DNA of 64,000 bases, taken from Ottelia alismoides. Lineage: Eukaryota > Streptophyta > Magnoliopsida > Alismatales > Hydrocharitaceae. Positions within the stretch are counted from its first letter, which is position 1; each line of letters opens with the position of its first letter. Location of the stretch: contig JAZKJV010005531.1 of assembly GCA_037367405.1 (NCBI GenBank), forward strand, positions 310,001 through 374,000, read 5' to 3'. The notes under the pieces are model-generated. The model was not told the DNA's origin and ran no database searches. It saw only the letters and a program-made list of their open reading frames with translations. This document shows positions 22,366-31,996 of this stretch, one piece after another. The position numbers were made by a program, and so were the translations under genes.

Positions 22366-22427
22366 TATATATATGTATATATATATATATGTGTGTGTGT
22401 GTGTATAGAGAGAGAGGGGGGTTAATC
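22366..22427. repeat. Compound (TA)n-(GT)n-(GA)n microsatellite
   Basis: TATATATATATG passes into GTGTGTGTGT and then AGAGAGAGAGG directly before the foldback element at 22428. Confidence 0.9.
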
Positions 22428-23660
22428 CAATGAGCCATGTGCCCATTAGCATGTTAGTGAGCACTCATTCTGGGTCATACATGTGTATTAGTCATAGCTA
22501 TATTTCTAATTATAGGTTACCACGTATTTAACAATGACCATATTTCCAATTATACAGTGTCCTTAAAAAAGTGATGACGGTTTTGGAAAGAAAAGATTCA
22601 AATAAATGATTTCGTGCGAATGATTAAGATCCAAACAACGGAATAATAATAAATATACTCCGGTCAAGTAAATGCTTGTTATGAGATCGGTAATATCAAG
22701 ACAATGATCAGTAATTTACATCCAAATAGTTACCTTGTGCAGAATTTAGTAATATGTATACAATGGTCAAGTAAATGTGTGTTGCGAGATCAGTAATAAC
22801 ATAACAAATGATTAGTAATACCATTGTGTATGTAATGCGCATTGCATTCATTTCTGTAATATTTTTTCCTTTTTCGTCAACGAAGCATTCTATTTATTTC
22901 ACTAATTCATTTTTCTTTATGTACGTGTATTTAATAAGTTCTTTTTCAAAGTAGTATTTCCATACTAATCGTATAGAAGGCGAATATGTTAATGATTATA
23001 TGTTACCTTCTTATTTGAGCAATGTCCGTGACTTACTAACCATTTATTTTATTATTACTGATCTCATAGTAGCCATTACTTGAGAATTGTATAAATATTA
23101 CTGAACATGTGATATAAGATATAGATATATACATTACTGACTACACAACAAAAATTTACTTAAGAACTGTATATATATTACTTGAGTATTGTCTCTAAAT
23201 TACTAAATTTTGTTCAAAGTAATAATACAAATGGAAATTACTGATCATTTGTTATGGTTTTACTGACTTCACAACAGGCACTTACTTGACCAGTATATAC
23301 ATATTATTGAAATCTGTACCATATAATAAAATGAATGTAAATTACTAATCGTTGTTTGGATACTACCGATCTCGCAGCAACTATTTACTTTACTATTGTA
23401 TATATTACTGACCTGAATATTTGGATCTCGATTTTCTGCACGAAATCATTGATTCAAAGGTTTTCTTTCCAAAATAGTCTTCCTTTTTTTAGGACACGAT
23501 ATAATTGGAATACCATTTATTGTTAAGCAGCTTTGCATTTTAATATCCTTCCAAAAATGATATCCTTCGAAATAAGTAACCATACAATTCGTAATACACG
23601 TGTGTGGCATACAAGTGGTGCTCACCGAAATGCTAATGGGTCATGTGTGCATTGGATAAA
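22428..23660. mobile_element. Large foldback element F5 (about 1.23 kb)
   Basis: The left arm TAATCCAATGAGCCATGTGCCCATTAGCATG...GTGAGCAC is mirrored by the right arm GTGCTCACCG...ATGCTAATGGGTCATGTGTGCATTGGATA. Complementarity continues inwards for several hundred bases (the stretch ending ATGATTTCGTGC on the left pairs with GCACGAAATCAT near 23439-23450). The inner arms carry repeats of GTCAAGTAAATG..TGTT..GAGATC.GTAAT. No coding capacity. It is bounded on both sides by (TA)n. Confidence 0.78.
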
Positions 23661-23666
23661 AATCAT

Positions 23667-23685
23667 ATATATATATATATATATA
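23667..23685. repeat. (TA)n between two foldback elements
   Basis: A short run of TA dinucleotides separates F5 from an F1 copy. Confidence 0.9.
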
Positions 23686-24070
23686 GGGTAAAATGGGGCT
23701 GCCCCTGGGAGTAGCCAACTTGGCTACTCCCACCCCTATTTTTCCCTCATTTTTTATTTCTTTGGAAAATAAAAATGTGTATATTCACCACTATATCCCT
23801 CTAACATTCTATTAAAATTTCGTCAAAAACAGAGACTCCTAGGCCCTCCATCCATACGTCATTTTTTTAACGGTCGCATGATTTTTTAAATCGACCCTGT
23901 TTGGATGGAGGCCGTAGGAGTCTCTGTTTCTGACGAAATTTTAATAGAATGTTAGAGGGATATAATGATTAATTTGAAATTTTTTATTTTCCAAAGAAAT
24001 AAAAAAATGAGGGGAAAATAGGGGTGGGAGTAGCCAAGTTGGCTACTCCCAGGGGGCAGCCCCATTTAAT
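23686..24070. mobile_element. Foldback element F1, best-preserved copy
   Basis: About 385 bp, an almost complete hairpin. Left GGGGCTGCCCCTGGGAGTAG is mirrored by right CTACTCCCAGGGGGCAGCCCC, and pairing runs inwards through AGAGACTCCTA...GCCCTCCATCC and GGATGGAGGCC...TAGGAGTCTCT. Related copies are at 25051, 25652, 27558, 27949, 28800 and 41575. No coding capacity; flanked by (TA)n or ATACATA on both sides. Confidence 0.9.
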
Positions 24071-24695
24071 ACATACATATATATATATATATCTTAATAT
24101 ACATAAATACAACCACGTACACAAATACAGATATTTTTGTTCTACCTAAAAAGGTGTATATGTATGTAATTTAATATTTACTGAATAATTGAATTATATA
24201 TGTAAAAGCCACATAAAGAGGTACATGAAGATATGTTATAAAAAATACTTAAGCCGTGTGAGTAAGAAGCAGATCTAATGGGTAAAAGCTAAATTACAAT
24301 GTGGCATAAAAATATCTAATGTAAAATATTTAGATGGTCATATGGGTAAGAAATGGTATATATGGAATATTAAAAAAATAAATTTATCATTTGTGTGGAT
24401 AACTTTATATGAAAGTGAATAAATGTAATGTTGAGTATTCATAAATTGGTCTAGGTTCATAGATCATCTTCGAAAAGATCCTAAAAAAGAACATGATGAA
24501 CGAGGATGTGCATATAAAATATTCAAATAATGTTTAAATAATATTTATTATGGCATATACTCATGTAATCTTTGTTTCATATCCACTTTTATAAAATCAT
24601 TTACAAACAAAGTTCAATATAAGGACGAATATGCAATAGATACAATATCAACGTGATCATATATATTAAAGTTTCGTGTTGAGGATCTTTATATA
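24071..24695. other. AT-rich spacer, no gene
   Basis: Only AT-rich unique-looking sequence with ATAT runs; no element ends or coding signal are seen. Confidence 0.5.
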
Positions 24696-24712
24696 TATAT
24701 ATATATATATAT

Positions 24713-24993
24713 AGGATTTCTTTCAAATAGGACTTGGTCCTTCCATCCCTAAGGAAGGCCAGCCCCTTTTTTTGTAGAAAACATGACGACTTTAGTAGAA
24801 TACGTATCCATATTGTATTACAATGTGCAGTTTTAATGTTTGTATTATAATATGCAGTTTTGTATGCGGTTTAGTATTTAGAATGTGCACTTATAATACA
24901 AATTGTATACACATTCTACTAAAGTGCTCATTTTTCTACAAAAAGATGGTGGCCTTCCTTAAGTCAGGAAGGATGCATCCTATTTGAAAGGCC

Positions 24994-24995
<2 letters not shown>
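24713..24995. mobile_element. Foldback element F4, full copy
   Basis: Left GGATTTCTTTCAAATAGGAC is mirrored by right GTCAGGAAGGATGCATCCTATTTGAAAGG; inner arms TTAGTAGAATACGTATCC and CATTCTACTAAAG also pair. It is bounded by (TA)n on both sides. A truncated relative is at 41961-42135. Confidence 0.8.

Positions 24996-25050
<55 letters not shown>
24996..25050. repeat. Long (TA)n microsatellite
   Basis: About 50 bp of uninterrupted TA dinucleotides between F4 and an F1 copy. Confidence 0.95.
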
Positions 25051-25053
<3 letters not shown>

Positions 25054-25406
25054 GTGTAGCCAATTGGCTACTTCCACCTCTATTTTCCTTCTATTTTTTT
25101 AATTTTTTTCAAAAATGAAAATATGTATATTCATCACTATATCCCCTAACATGTCATTTCAATTTCGGCAGACACAGAGACTCCCCCACATCTGAAGGGG
25201 GTCAATTTCAGCAATTATGATACCGTTAAAATTTGACAGTCTTGATGGAGGGGATAGAAGTCTCGAATTAAGTTGAATTTTTAATGACACCATGGTGACA
25301 TATTATGATCTAAATTCCAATAGATTTCACTTCAGAAAAATAAAAAAATACATGGGAAAAGAGGTGGGAGCATGTAAGTTAGCTAGGGAGCACACTCATT
25401 TTCCCA
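25051..25406. mobile_element. Foldback element F1, partial-ended copy
   Basis: Starts GGGTGTAGCCAATTGGCTAC and ends with the GTGGGAG...GGAGCACACTC arm. The inner pair AGAGACTCCC.CA.ATC and GGATAGAAGTCTC is diverged. TA-rich repeats lie on both sides. Confidence 0.75.
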
Positions 25407-25454
25407 TATATATATATATATATATATATTGAGAGAGAGAGAGAGAGAGTTAGA
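25403..25454. repeat. (TA)n-(GA)n microsatellite
   Basis: TATATATATA runs directly into GAGAGAGAGAGAGAG before an F2 copy. Confidence 0.9.
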
Positions 25455-25640
25455 GAGAGGGCTAATCCTGGTGAGAGCCAAAATCTGTGAGAGCATGAGA
25501 GCGTTGAATCTGACCACTAGATTCTGCTCTTCTCTCTCTTCCTGTAATCAATGAGGAGAGAGATGACAGAATTGAGTGGTCCAAATTCACTAATCTCATG
25601 CTCTCACAGATTTTGGCTCTCACAGGATCAACCCTCTCTC
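25455..25640. mobile_element. Foldback element F2, copy 1 (about 185 bp)
   Basis: GTGAGAGCCAAAATCTGTGA on the left is mirrored by TCACAGATTTTGGCTCTCAC on the right, with the inner arm GAGCATGAGA / TCTCATGCTC and a TAGATTCTG-type loop. Other copies are at 26041, 26670 and 30780. Confidence 0.9.
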
Positions 25641-25651
25641 TATATATATAT

Positions 25652-26014
25652 AGGGTTAAATGAGGCTACACCCTGGGTGTAGCCAATTGGCTACTCCCAC
25701 CCTTTTTTTCTCCTTATTTTTTTTATTATTTTGGAAAATTAAAATATGTATATTCATCACTATATCCCCTTAACATGGCATTCCAATTTTATCAGAAATA
25801 GAGACTCTTATACCCTCCATATGAAGGGGTCAATTTCAGCAATTCTGAGACCATTAAAATTTGACAGTCTTGATAGAGGGGATAGAAGTCTCGATTAAGT
25901 CGAATTTTTAATGACATCATGGTGACATATTGTGATCTAAATTCCAATAGTTTTCATTTCAGAAAAATAAAAAAATACAGGGGAAAAGGGGTGGGAGCGT
26001 GCTACTTTTCCCCA
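25652..26014. mobile_element. Foldback element F1, copy beginning GGGTTAAATGAGGC
   Basis: Close relative of 25051-25406 in its interior (ATTTGACAGTCTTGATAGAG, AATGACATCATGGTGACATA shared). The right arm is shortened to GGTGGGAGCGTGCTACTTTT. Bounded by TATATATA on both sides. Confidence 0.75.
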
Positions 26015-26040
26015 TATATATATATATTTGTGTGTGTGTA

Positions 26041-26228
26041 GAGGGATGATCTTGTGAGAGTCAAAATCTATGAGAGAATGAGAGAAATAATTCTGGACCA
26101 TTAGATTCTGTCATCTCTCTCCTCATTGATTGCAGGAGGAGAGAGAATAGCAGAATCTAGTGGTCCATATTCACTGCTCTCATGCTCTCACATATTTTGG
26201 CTCTCACGGGATCAACCCCCCCTCTCTC
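26041..26228. mobile_element. Foldback element F2, copy 2
   Basis: Left CTTGTGAGAGTCAAAATCTA, right TATTTTGGCTCTCACGGGAT; same layout as 25455-25640. GT and GA microsatellites lie on its two sides. Confidence 0.85.
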
Positions 26229-26239
26229 TATATATATAT

Positions 26240-26655
26240 AGAGAGAGAGAGAGAAGGAGAGAGGATGGGGGAGCTTACACCAAGGTGCATGTAACTGCAT
26301 ATGCACTGGTGCCAAAAACGTACATTATATATATATATTGAAATCTTGGAGGATTTACTTAGTATCATTAGTGGAATATGTGTTTCAAACTTCGTATAAA
26401 ACATACGTTCTTAACATGTCCATCTAGACAACTCAATTTCATCAATTCTGAGACCGTTAAAATTTGGCAGTTTTGATGGAGGGATTAGAAGTCTCGAATT
26501 AAGTTAAATTTTGAGTGACATCATGGTGATATATGGTGATATAAATCTCACATAAATTCATTTCAATATATATATATATATAATTGACGTTTTTGGCATC
26601 GGTACATATACAATTACATGTGTCTTGGTGCAAGTTCCCCATCCTCTCTCATGTG
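26240..26655. mobile_element. Foldback element F3, copy 1
   Basis: Left arm GAGAGGATGGGGGAGCTTAC then ACCAAGGTGCATGTAA and GGTGCCAAAAACGT is mirrored by right arm ACGTTTTTGGCATCGGTAC, TTACATGTGTCTTGGTGCAA and CCCCATCCTCTCTC. A (TA)n tract sits inside each arm. The centre (26341-26560) resembles the interior of F1 copies (GAGACCGTTAAAATTTGGCAG). No coding capacity. Confidence 0.8.
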
Positions 26656-26669
26656 TGTGTGTGTGTGTG

Positions 26670-26841
26670 GAGGAGTGATCCTATGAGAGCCAAAACCTGT
26701 GAGAGCATGAGAGCATGCATTTTGGACCACATGATTCAACCAGAAGAGAGAAGACCAGGAGAGAGAAGATAGAATCATGTGGTCCATAATCAATGCTCTC
26801 ATGCTCTCACAGATTTTGGCTCTCATAGGATCACTCCTCTG
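26670..26841. mobile_element. Foldback element F2, copy 3, end split by a hAT element
   Basis: Left AGTGATCCTATGAGAGCCAA, right TTGGCTCTCATAGGATCACT. Its terminal CTCCTCTG is the duplicated target of the hAT element that follows, after which the tail resumes at 27527. Confidence 0.88.
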
Positions 26842-27526
26842 TAGGGCTGGCTATTGAGTCACGGCTCGATGATCCAGGCTCGGGCTTGGCTCGATAAGAG
26901 CTCGTGAGCCCGACTCAGCCGAGCCCAAGCCAGAATTTTAGGTTCGATAGCTTAACGAGCTGAGCTCGAGCTGAGCCTCGCTCAGCTCGATAACTCAGTA
27001 AGGGGATCGATAAGGAATATATATGCATATTTTATTTACATATTTATATATAATAAAAATGAAATAAAATTAGCCCTTTGCAATTTTCCCTCCACTAACT
27101 TTGACCCTCCCATGAGTCATGAGTCATGACCCAATTCCTAAATCCCATTCTAGCCTACACATTTGCCCCCCGCCCACGCATTAGAAAATTAGTGATTTTT
27201 TATAAGCAAATATAATGTTACAATATATATTATAGTTAAGATTTTGTAAACAACTTGGATAGTGGCTTACTGGTAAGGAACACAGTCTTTGATAGAGCAA
27301 GTCTCGAGTTCGAATCTGCACAAAATACTTTTCCACCAAAAGTACCCATTTTCCTTAACGAGCTTGACTTGGGCTCGAGCCCAGACTAGGCTCGATAAGG
27401 AGCTCATGCTCAATAAGGGGTTCGACTCGAGCCTTATCGAGCTCGAGCCTGAGCCCAGTTGGGCTTATCGAGCCCGAGCTCGAGCTAGGGGCTGGCTCGG
27501 CTCGTTGGGCTCGATAGCCATCCCTA
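26842..27526. mobile_element. hAT-type element (685 bp) rich in GAGCTCGA motifs
   Basis: Exact 8-bp duplication CTCCTCTG at 26834-26841 and 27527-27534. Ends TAGGGCTGGCTATTGAG and, reversed, TAGGGATGGCTATCGAG. Both subterminal zones are dense in GCTCGAG, GGCTCG and TCGATAAG repeats in inverse orientation; the middle is AT-rich and contains a tRNA-like segment. No transposase. Confidence 0.92.
27254..27327 (+). repeat. tRNA-like segment inside the hAT element
   Basis: AGTGGCTTACTGGTAAGG (27261-27278) resembles an A box and GAGTTCGAATC (27306-27316) a B box, with tRNA-like spacing of about 44 bp. The stems are not complete enough for a tRNA gene. It is probably a SINE head or tRNA relic carried by the transposon. 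Confidence 0.5.
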
Positions 27527-27534
27527 CTCCTCTG

Positions 27535-27557
27535 TATGTATGTATGTATGTATGTAT
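27535..27557. repeat. (TATG)n microsatellite
   Basis: TATG repeated about five to six times between the hAT duplication and an F1 copy. Confidence 0.9.
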
Positions 27558-27932
27558 GAGAAAAATGGGGCTGCCCTAAGGGGGCAGCCAACGGGTTGTC
27601 CCTGCCTTATTTTTCAGCTATTTTTTTGATAAAAATATCGTCATATATTTTCATCATTATATCCCTCTAATATGCCATTCCAATTTTGTTAGAAACGGAG
27701 ATTCCTATACCCTCCATCCAGAACAGATCGGTTACAACAAATTCTAAGACCGTTAAATTATATATTCTAGATGGAGGGCAAATGAGTCTCTGTTTCTGAC
27801 AAAATTGGAATGACATATTAGAGGGATATAGTGATGAAATACATGGTGATATTTTTCAAAAAAAATAAAAAATAGATGAAAATGGGGTGGGGCAACCCGT
27901 TGGCTGCCCTCGGGGGGCAGTTCCATTTTCTC
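27558..27932. mobile_element. Foldback element F1, copy with GAGAAAAATGGGGCTG end
   Basis: Left GGGGCTGCCCTAAGGGGGCA and GCCAACGGGTTG, right CAACCCGTTGGC and TGCCCTCGGGGGGCAG; inner arms GGAGATTCCTATACCCTCCA and TGGAGGGCAAATGAGTCTCT. Long, almost complete hairpin. Confidence 0.88.
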
Positions 27933-27948
27933 GTGTGTGTGTGTGTGT

Positions 27949-28328
27949 GAGAGACAAATGGGGTTGCTCCCTGAATGCAGCCGACGGGCTGCTCCTACCT
28001 TATTTTTCATCATTTTTAAATTTTTTAGAAAATACCAGCATGTATTTCCATCACTATATCCCTATAATGTGTCATTCCAATTTCGTTAGAAACGAAGACT
28101 CTTATGTCCTCCATCCAAAACATGTAATTTTAACGATCACGATATTGCTGTAGTCGACTTGTTCTGGATGAATGACGTAGGAGTCTTTATTTCTGATGAA
28201 ATGGGAATGACACATTAGAGGTATATAGTAAAGAAAATACATGGTGATATTTTCCAAAAAAATAAAAAAAATGTCAAAAAAATGAGGCGAGAGCAGTCTG
28301 TTGGTTGCCCCTAAGAAGCAACCACATC
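27949..28328. mobile_element. Foldback element F1, adjacent copy
   Basis: Left GGGTTGCTCCCTGAATGCAG, right TTGCCCCTAAGAAGCAACC; inner arms GACTCTTATGTCCTCCATCC and GGATGAATGACGTAGGAGTC. It lies head to tail with the previous copy, separated by (GT)n. Confidence 0.85.
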
Positions 28329-28429
28329 TCTCTCTCTATGTGTGTGAGTGTGTGTGCATGCATGCATGTATGTGTGCGTGTCCGTATGCGTGTGTACGTG
28401 CAGGAGGGCATGCGTACGGGAGTGCGTGC

Positions 28430-28462
<33 letters not shown>
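28329..28462. repeat. TG-rich compound microsatellite
   Basis: About 130 bp of (TG)n mixed with TGCATGCATG, TGCGTGCG and GTGTACG words. Open frames through it give low-complexity Cys/Val or His/Thr strings and are not genes. Confidence 0.9.
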
Positions 28463-28780
28463 GAGTATACACCAAGGTGCATGTAAGTTTACATGCATCG
28501 GTGCCACAAACGTCCACTTTTTTTTATTTTTTTAAATGAAACTTTGCGGGATTCAGATCATCATATATCACCATGCTATCATTCCAAATTTAACATAATT
28601 TGAGACTTATATCTCTTTCATCAAGACCATCGAATTTTAGTGATCTTAAAATTGATGAAATGAATCCTTTTAGATTGACATGTTAGGAATGATTATTTTA
28701 CACGAAAAAAACCAAATAAAGTGGGCGTTTGTGGCACTGGTGTATGTAAACTTACACGCTCTTTGATGAATACTCCTTAT
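28463..28780. mobile_element. Foldback element F3, copy 2
   Basis: Left GAGTATACACCAAGGTGCAT, GTAAGTTTACATGCATCGGT and GCCACAAACGTCCAC; right GTGGGCGTTTGTGGCACTGG, TGTATGTAAACTTACACGC and GAATACTCC. Interior resembles 26341-26560. Confidence 0.8.
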
Positions 28781-28799
28781 TCCCATATATATATATATA

Positions 28800-29364
28800 T
28801 GGGGCTGCCCCCATGTCATTTTTCCACTATTTTTTATTTTTTATGCAAATTATCACCATGTATATTCATCTATATATCCCTCCAATATGGCATTCAAATT
28901 TCGTTAGAAATAGAGATTCTTATGCCCTCCATCTAGGACAAGAATTTTTAACGGTTTAAACATTGATGTAATCCACATGTTCTAGATGGAGGGCATAAGG
29001 GCCCGTTCGGTAGGAGAATAAGCAGGAATAAGGATGGGGAACAAGGGGAATAAGGGTCTATTCTCCGTTCGACTGGAGGATAAGAATAAGGAGAATAAGG
29101 TGAAATAAAGGTAGGTAAGTTGAGATAAAGATAGGAATAAGAGTGAAATAAGATGAAATAATGGGGAATAGTCGTACCACGGGAAGCGTGTTGGGGGCTT
29201 ATTCCCCTTATTCCATTCCTCCTTATACCCCAAACGAACAGGGCCTAAGAGTTTCTGCTTCTGATGAAATCGAATGGCATATTGGATGGAAATATAGATG
29301 AATATACAAGGTTATATTTTTCAAAAAATAAAAAAATTACGGAAAATGGCACGGTTGTAACCCC
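28800..29364. mobile_element. Foldback element F1 interrupted by a Tourist-type element
   Basis: Left GGGGCTGCCCCCATGTCATT, right ATGGCACGGTTGTAACCCC; inner arms AGAGATTCTTATGCCCTCCA and GGAGGGCATAA...GAGTTTCTGC. The second inner arm is split at 28999-29245. Confidence 0.82.
28999..29245. mobile_element. Tourist/PIF-Harbinger-type MITE (247 bp)
   Basis: TAA at 28996-28998 and 29246-29248 is the 3-bp target duplication of this superfamily. Ends GGGCCCGTTCGGTAGG and, reversed, GGCCCTGTTCGTTTGGGG. The body is built of GGAATAAG-type repeats on the left and CTTATTCC on the right. It breaks an F1 arm, so it is younger than that copy. Confidence 0.9.
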
Positions 29365-29370
29365 ATCAAA

Positions 29371-29416
29371 CGTATGTATGTATGTATGTATGTATGTATG
29401 TATGTATGTATGTATG
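29371..29416. repeat. (GTAT)n microsatellite, about 11 units
   Basis: Uninterrupted GTAT repeat at the left border of the next foldback element. Confidence 0.95.
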
Positions 29417-30669
29417 AGAAACTTCAAATGAGATGGGGTTTCACCACATTTATGGCGAGCCATCGAAATGGACTTTTATATCTTAATCATGTGGTTGAGA
29501 TTAAATGTGGCTTAAGGATAATTTTGTCTTAATGAAAAATACATTTTCGTCATTATCATATTATAAAAATAGAACGTGACAACCCTAGATCCTATTTTTG
29601 TAGTGAGTCATTATGTTTCCATTCTCTCTCTCACGATGGTGGTGGTAGCTCTCACTCCGACGACGTCTGACATCGAATGGATGGGGAAGTTTGTAGCGGA
29701 GGGAGGGCACAACCATGTGTGGAGGATGAGGTGGAGGAGGCAGAGGAGGGAGGGCATGGTAGCACGTGGAGGAGGAGGTGTAGGAGGGAGGTAACGGCCC
29801 TGCACAAAAGCTAGTAGTAGGTACTCATTGTCCATGTGTGTGGAGGAGGAGGCTGTGAAGGGAGGACAGAGGAAGGAGGGTACAACACGGAGGAAGGCAG
29901 AGGAAGAAGGAGGAGAAGGGGGCATGGCTGCGAGGTGGGAGGCACGCGGCTCTGCGACTGCCACACGATGAGGATTATGATACGAGTTACAAATATTAGA
30001 TCATATGGTACAATTTTCTTTTACAAATATCATTTATTTTACAAATCACATAATGTTTTTACTTTTATCAGATATTTTTTTTACAACTTCATAGTGTTTT
30101 TTACATGCTACCAAATTCTAACATTCTACTTTTTATTTTGCAGATTTCCACACAAATATTACTAAGCGACTAGAATTTTTACAAAGAATTGTGTAAAAGT
30201 TTCAAAGAATCACAAAATAATTACAAAAATCCATACAATTAGGCATAAAGATAAAAACATGAAATTTACAAAGAACATGGAAGAAACTACACGTGCTTAT
30301 GAACTTTTACAAAGGACAATACAAAAGTTACAAATGAAAATAAGAATTTCACAAAAATCTAAAATATATTGTTTGAGTTTTATAAAATCGAGTCTAAATT
30401 CCACATGATCTCATTCATGTTCACAAATGCATTCATTAAATAATTCTTGAGAATATTTTTGGATATCGATAAATAAAGGAATTAATAAAAATATCTTAAT
30501 TAAAACGAGCCAAAAATGTTATTGACGCTATTAAATGAACTTCAAACTTAACTTGAAACAAAAGGATTGAAATACCCTTTTTGACATGATACCAGCGGGT
30601 TGTGATATATTGGGTCTCGTTTTTGGCTCACCACAAAAGTGTTGAGACTCCACCTCATTTGAAAGGGTT
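29417..30669. mobile_element. TIR element with mirrored microsatellites at its ends (about 1.25 kb)
   Basis: Left ACTTCAAATGAGATGGGGTT and GGCGAGCCATCGAAATGG; right, reversed, CCTTTCAAATGAGGTGGAGT and GTGGTGAGCCAAAAACGAG. The left flank is (GTAT)n and the right flank (CATA)n, the same repeat in inverse orientation. The core 29640-29960 is purine-rich (GGAGGAGG-type) on the plus strand and unlike the AT-rich remainder; open frames there are low complexity. No transposase. Confidence 0.65.
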
Positions 30670-30765
30670 CATACATACATACATACATACATACATACAT
30701 ACATACATACATACATACATACATGCATGCATACACACACACACACACACACATATATATAGAGA
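30670..30765. repeat. (CATA)n-(CA)n-(TA)n microsatellite
   Basis: About 14 CATA units, CATGCATG, about 10 CA units, then TATATAGAGAGAG. Open frames through it (Tyr/Met/Cys or His/Ile/Thr strings) are artefacts. Confidence 0.95.
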
Positions 30766-30779
30766 GAGAGAGAAGAGAG

Positions 30780-30922
30780 AGCAGGGGTTGATCTTGTGAG
30801 AGCCAAAACCTGTAAGAGCATGAGAGCAGTAATTTTTGACCATTAGATTCAACCAGGAGAGAGAACACAGAATCTACTGGTCCAAAATCACTACACTCGA
30901 TGCTCTCACAAGATCACTCCTC
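30780..30922. mobile_element. Foldback element F2, copy 4 (shortened)
   Basis: Left GATCTTGTGAGAGCCAAAAC, right CTCGATGCTCTCACAAGATC. The right arm has lost the TTTTGGCTCTCA segment seen in the other copies. Confidence 0.85.
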
Positions 30923-31996
30923 TCTCTCTCTATGTATATATAGGGTAAAATATGTACCTGTTGGACATACGAGCCCACGACAAACCATTATGCAATAAAT
31001 GTTATTACGAATATCATTCCCTGATCTGAAATGAAGAATATCTAATTTCCATAATAGGTCCCTCAGTACAATTAGGGTTATGTACCATGTCCGTCTTAAT
31101 GATCATACAGTTGTTGATTCAATTATTGAATCATAGATGTTGGTGCTTGGATGAATATCTAAAGAGTTAGATTGAGGACTCATCAAGTACCGTCAAATGA
31201 TTGTTAAGAGAGGATCTCCAGCCTGAGTAGGAGATGGCAATCCTTTCTCACTTGGATGATATCTGACCGACCTCTTGATGCAGGTCCTCTGTATGGGAAT
31301 AGAGATTCGGAGATGTCAGATTAGTTAGGTCAAAGAGTTGACTTAATGAGATCGAGATAATCAAAGTCCTATGGCGTATGTTGTCACGATATAGGCACGC
31401 ATCCTCTGACCGGAGACAGATGTGTTACTATATGTATGAGTATGTATATTTGACAGATCAATAGGTTGATGACCTAATCAAGGTCTATACACCGGTGCGC
31501 TGGTGTGCATACAAGGGCATATGAGTAATACAATCTCTCAAAGGGATCATACAGGTTCATTACTGAACCGGAAGACATGAGCTCACTCATGAGATATTGG
31601 GAAGAATCAAATTCCGTGCATGGTCGTTTCGCTTTGGAAGATTGACTGAATTTGTAGGTTTGATATATACTTTTGGAAAGTATATTATCAACACCTGGGT
31701 ATGATATATGCTTTTGGGAAGTACATGATCGATCCCAACTCCCAATAGTCAAATGAGAAACTTGATGATAAAACCCTGAAGCAGACAGTGTAAAATTGAT
31801 CTTATACTTCGAGTTTATTCTGGGTCTTCCAGTATGCAGGATGTACAGGTATTGGGAATATCTGAGGCTGATGTGATCATAAATGATTGTATAACCATGA
31901 CGCTTCCATTCCTAGGGAATGATGGAACAGGTCTGGATTTTAGTGACTCCTCTCACTAGAGAAATAATATGATCTTAGTCCAAATATTGGACATTG

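Noticed and set aside
28274..28539. Cys/Val/Met-rich and His/Thr-rich frames
   Set aside because: Translations of the TG/CA microsatellite on both strands.
30548..30868. Frame with a Tyr-Met-Cys-Val repeat
   Set aside because: Translation of the (CATA)n microsatellite.
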